DNA of 7,635 bases from Sedimenticola sp. Its GTDB lineage: Bacteria > Pseudomonadota > Gammaproteobacteria > Chromatiales > Chromatiaceae. The notes beneath the pieces are model-generated. The model was not told where the DNA came from. It ran no database searches and saw nothing but the letters and a program-made list of their open reading frames with translations. The translations under genes and the position numbers were made by a program. Shown here piece by piece: positions 5,793 through 7,635 of this stretch. The DNA lies in assembly GCA_030590525.1 (NCBI GenBank), contig JAUUYI010000091.1, positions 1 through 7,635 of the forward strand, read 5' to 3'. Every line of letters begins with the position of its first letter. The first letter of the stretch is position 1.

Positions 5793-7112
5793 ATGAAACA
5801 GAAGCTTTTTATCAGTGTGGCAATCATCCTGTGCCTGGTGCTTGGCGGCGTATCCGCCAGGGATGCGGCAGAGGAGAGAGAGAAAAAGAAACTGCCGATG
5901 CAGGAGCTTCGTGCCTTCGCTGAAATTTTCGGTCGTATCAAACAGGATTATGTGGAACCAGTAGATGATCGAAAGCTGCTGGAATACGCGATTCGCGGCA
6001 TGCTCTCCGGTCTCGACCCCCACTCCTCATACCTCGATGCGGATGAGTTCAAAGAGTTGCAGGTGGGTACCAGCGGTGAGTTTGGCGGGCTGGGTATCGA
6101 AGTGGGAATGGAGAATGGTTTCGTCAAGGTAATCTCCCCCATCGACGATACGCCGGCACAAAAGGCCGGTGTCAAGGCGGGTGATCTGATCATCCGGCTC
6201 GATGATCACCCGATAAAGGGCCTGGGGCTGGATGAGGCGGTGAAGCTGATGCGCGGCCTCCCGGGCTCTACTGTTACGCTCACCATCGTTCGGGATGAGG
6301 TGGAGAAACCGATCAAGATCGAGATCGAGCGGGCGGTGATCAAGGTGGCTTCGGTCAAAGGACGGATGTTGGAAGAAGGGTTCGGTTATCTCCGTATCTC
6401 CCATTTCCAGTCCCGCACCACCGAAGATATGCTGAAGCAGCTCAGCAAACTGAAGCAGCAGTCGGCTGGCCAACTGAAAGGGCTGATCCTCGATCTGCGC
6501 AACAACCCGGGTGGGGTGTTGAACGGGGCCGTAGCGGTGAGTGATGCCTTTCTGGGCGAGGGTATCATCGTCTACACCCAGGGGCGCAACAAGGATTCCC
6601 GGATCAATTTTTCGGCCGCCCCGGACGATGTGCTGGCGGGTGCACCACTGGTGGTGCTGGTCAATGGCGGTTCTGCTTCCGCCTCGGAAATCGTAGCCGG
6701 TGCCCTGCAGGATCACAAACGGGCAATCATCATGGGCAGCCAGACCTTCGGCAAAGGCTCGGTCCAGACTATCATACCGGTGAATCGGCACTCCGGGATC
6801 AAGCTGACCACCGCCCGCTATTTTACCCCTTCCGGGCGTTCTATTCAGGCGGAGGGGATCACGCCCGATATCCCTCTCGCGAACGTCAAGATAGCCAGTG
6901 TGGAGCAGCCGAAAGTGGGTCGTCTCAAAGAGTCGGATCTGACCGGACACCTGGATAATGGGACGGCAGGATCCAAGGGGAAAACGGGATCGGGAAAGCG
7001 CAATGGGAATAGCAAAAATGGGGCTCCTCTGATCGAGAAGGACTACCAGCTGAATGAGGCACTGAATCTTCTCAAGGGGCTCTACATTCTCCAGAATAAG
7101 GATGAGGGCTGA
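5793..7112 (+). CDS. ctpA: Carboxy-terminal processing protease CtpA (S41 family)
   Basis: This periplasmic serine protease recognises C-termini through a PDZ domain and cleaves with a Ser-Lys dyad. From ATG 5793 it has 439 residues, in the range of CtpA-type rather than long Prc-type enzymes. Visible parts: an N-terminal signal peptide (MKQKLF, hydrophobic stretch, cleavage likely after VSA), helical region with GLDPHSSYLD, a PDZ domain (about 88-178, GGLGIEV, DTPAQKAGVKAGDLI), then the S41 core. The catalytic Ser is Ser296 in GGSASASE and the Lys is Lys321 in TFGKGSVQ, 25 residues apart as in known family members; LDLRNNPGG is also present. A Gly/Ser/Lys/Asn-rich stretch precedes the last helix. 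The gap after envC (5712-5792) holds no convincing promoter or terminator, so co-transcription is likely. In Pseudomonas aeruginosa CtpA degrades peptidoglycan cross-link hydrolases, which fits the envelope neighbours. Confidence 0.96.
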   Translation: MKQKLFISVAIILCLVLGGVSARDAAEEREKKKLPMQELRAFAEIFGRIKQDYVEPVDDRKLLEYAIRGMLSGLDPHSSYLDADEFKELQVGTSGEFGGLGIEVGMENGFVKVISPIDDTPAQKAGVKAGDLIIRLDDHPIKGLGLDEAVKLMRGLPGSTVTLTIVRDEVEKPIKIEIERAVIKVASVKGRMLEEGFGYLRISHFQSRTTEDMLKQLSKLKQQSAGQLKGLILDLRNNPGGVLNGAVAVSDAFLGEGIIVYTQGRNKDSRINFSAAPDDVLAGAPLVVLVNGGSASASEIVAGALQDHKRAIIMGSQTFGKGSVQTIIPVNRHSGIKLTTARYFTPSGRSIQAEGITPDIPLANVKIASVEQPKVGRLKESDLTGHLDNGTAGSKGKTGSGKRNGNSKNGAPLIEKDYQLNEALNLLKGLYILQNKDEG

Positions 7113-7118
7113 CTCCGG

Positions 7119-7635
7119 ATGGGCGTCACGAACAGCCTGCGTTGCCTGCTTCTGGGCCTGCTTCTGCTCATCTGCCGGGCAGTGCCGGCGGGAGAACTCC
7201 CGGCCATCACCCTGATAATCGATGACATGGGTAACGAGCGGGAGCAGGGGGAGGCGGCGGTCAGCCTTGGTAGCAGCGTCACCTACGCCTTTCTTCCATA
7301 TACACCCCACGCCCGGTGGCTGGCGGAGCTGGCGCATGCCAATGGCAGTGAGGTGATGCTGCATCTGCCGATGGAGTCGCTCAACGGCAACAGCCCTGGA
7401 CCGGGATCCCTGACGCAATATATGACCCGGGAGGAGTTTCGTCGCACCCTGGTGTCGGATCTCGCCGCTGTACCCCATGTGGTCGGATTGAATAATCACA
7501 TGGGCAGCTTGCTGACCAGGCACCCGGGTGCCATGGCGTGGCTGATGGCTGCGGTGCGGGGGAAAAGCAATCTGATCTTCGTCGACAGCCGCACGACGCG
7601 CATGACCGTGGCCCAGGCCATAGCCGAGGAATACG
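7119..7635 (+). CDS. Divergent polysaccharide deacetylase family protein (YibQ type), 3' truncated by window
   Basis: Translation from ATG 7119 gives 172 residues before the window ends, with no stop. The protein starts with a signal peptide (hydrophobic LLLGLLLLIC, cleavage likely after VPA at 24). It then shows the divergent polysaccharide deacetylase signatures LIIDDMG (32-38), VTYAFLPYTPHA (54-65), EVMLHLPMES (78-87), GLNNHMGS (123-130) and FVDSRTT (154-160). This family shares the NodB-like fold and conserved Asp/His residues, but its substrate is not established. It begins six bases after the ctpA stop, with GAGGG (7104-7108) ten bases upstream inside the end of ctpA, indicating translational coupling. 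Enterobacterial yibQ likewise follows envC. The family call is secure; about a third or more of the protein is probably missing beyond the edge. Confidence 0.93.
   Translation, partial: MGVTNSLRCLLLGLLLLICRAVPAGELPAITLIIDDMGNEREQGEAAVSLGSSVTYAFLPYTPHARWLAELAHANGSEVMLHLPMESLNGNSPGPGSLTQYMTREEFRRTLVSDLAAVPHVVGLNNHMGSLLTRHPGAMAWLMAAVRGKSNLIFVDSRTTRMTVAQAIAEEY

Noticed and set aside
6027..7523. Long open frame of 498 codons on the minus strand opposite ctpA and the deacetylase-like gene
   Set aside because: It is antisense to two clearly recognised proteins with intact catalytic motifs; its translation is rich in His, Gln and Arg without any recognisable domain, as expected of a shadow frame in GC-rich DNA.

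Overview
The window reads as ordinary chromosomal DNA of a gammaproteobacterium. It carries a well-known syntenic block: a minus-strand group (ArsR-family regulator, membrane-anchored rhodanese, secB, gpsA) facing away from a plus-strand group (gpmI, envC, ctpA, divergent polysaccharide deacetylase). Enterobacteria have the same two arms (yibN-grxC-secB-gpsA opposite gpmI-envC-yibQ). Here grxC is missing, no cysE follows gpsA within the window, an ArsR gene sits at the head of the left arm, and ctpA is inserted in the right arm. The moderately high GC content, the persulfide-sensor-like ArsR and the rhodanese would suit a sulfur-metabolising lineage (Chromatiales or a sulfur-oxidising symbiont type), but that placement is only inference.

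Layout. Bases 1-233 hold no gene; they contain an imperfect long palindrome (6-68) and a heptamer tandem repeat (206-226) just beyond the gpsA stop. Bases 234-2699 are the minus-strand arm: gpsA (TTG start three bases after the secB stop), secB, rhodanese and the ArsR regulator. A weak terminator-like hairpin lies between ArsR and rhodanese. Bases 2700-2944 are the divergent control region, with a fair sigma70-type promoter for gpmI overlapped by a perfect 7-9-7 inverted repeat. Bases 2945-7635 are the plus-strand arm, tightly packed and probably one operon; its last gene is cut by the window edge.

Functional logic. The left arm joins protein export (SecB), phospholipid precursor synthesis (GpsA) and sulfur transfer (rhodanese). 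The right arm starts with a glycolytic enzyme (GpmI), followed by three exported proteins of cell-envelope maintenance: the amidase activator EnvC, the periplasmic protease CtpA, and a YibQ-type polysaccharide deacetylase-like protein.

The most interesting signal is the ArsR-family protein. Its only two cysteines (C52 and C118) are 66 residues apart, the spacing of the persulfide-sensing pair in SqrR/BigR. It is encoded next to a rhodanese and opposite a promoter overlapped by an operator-like dyad. Nothing here is clearly a wholly new system.
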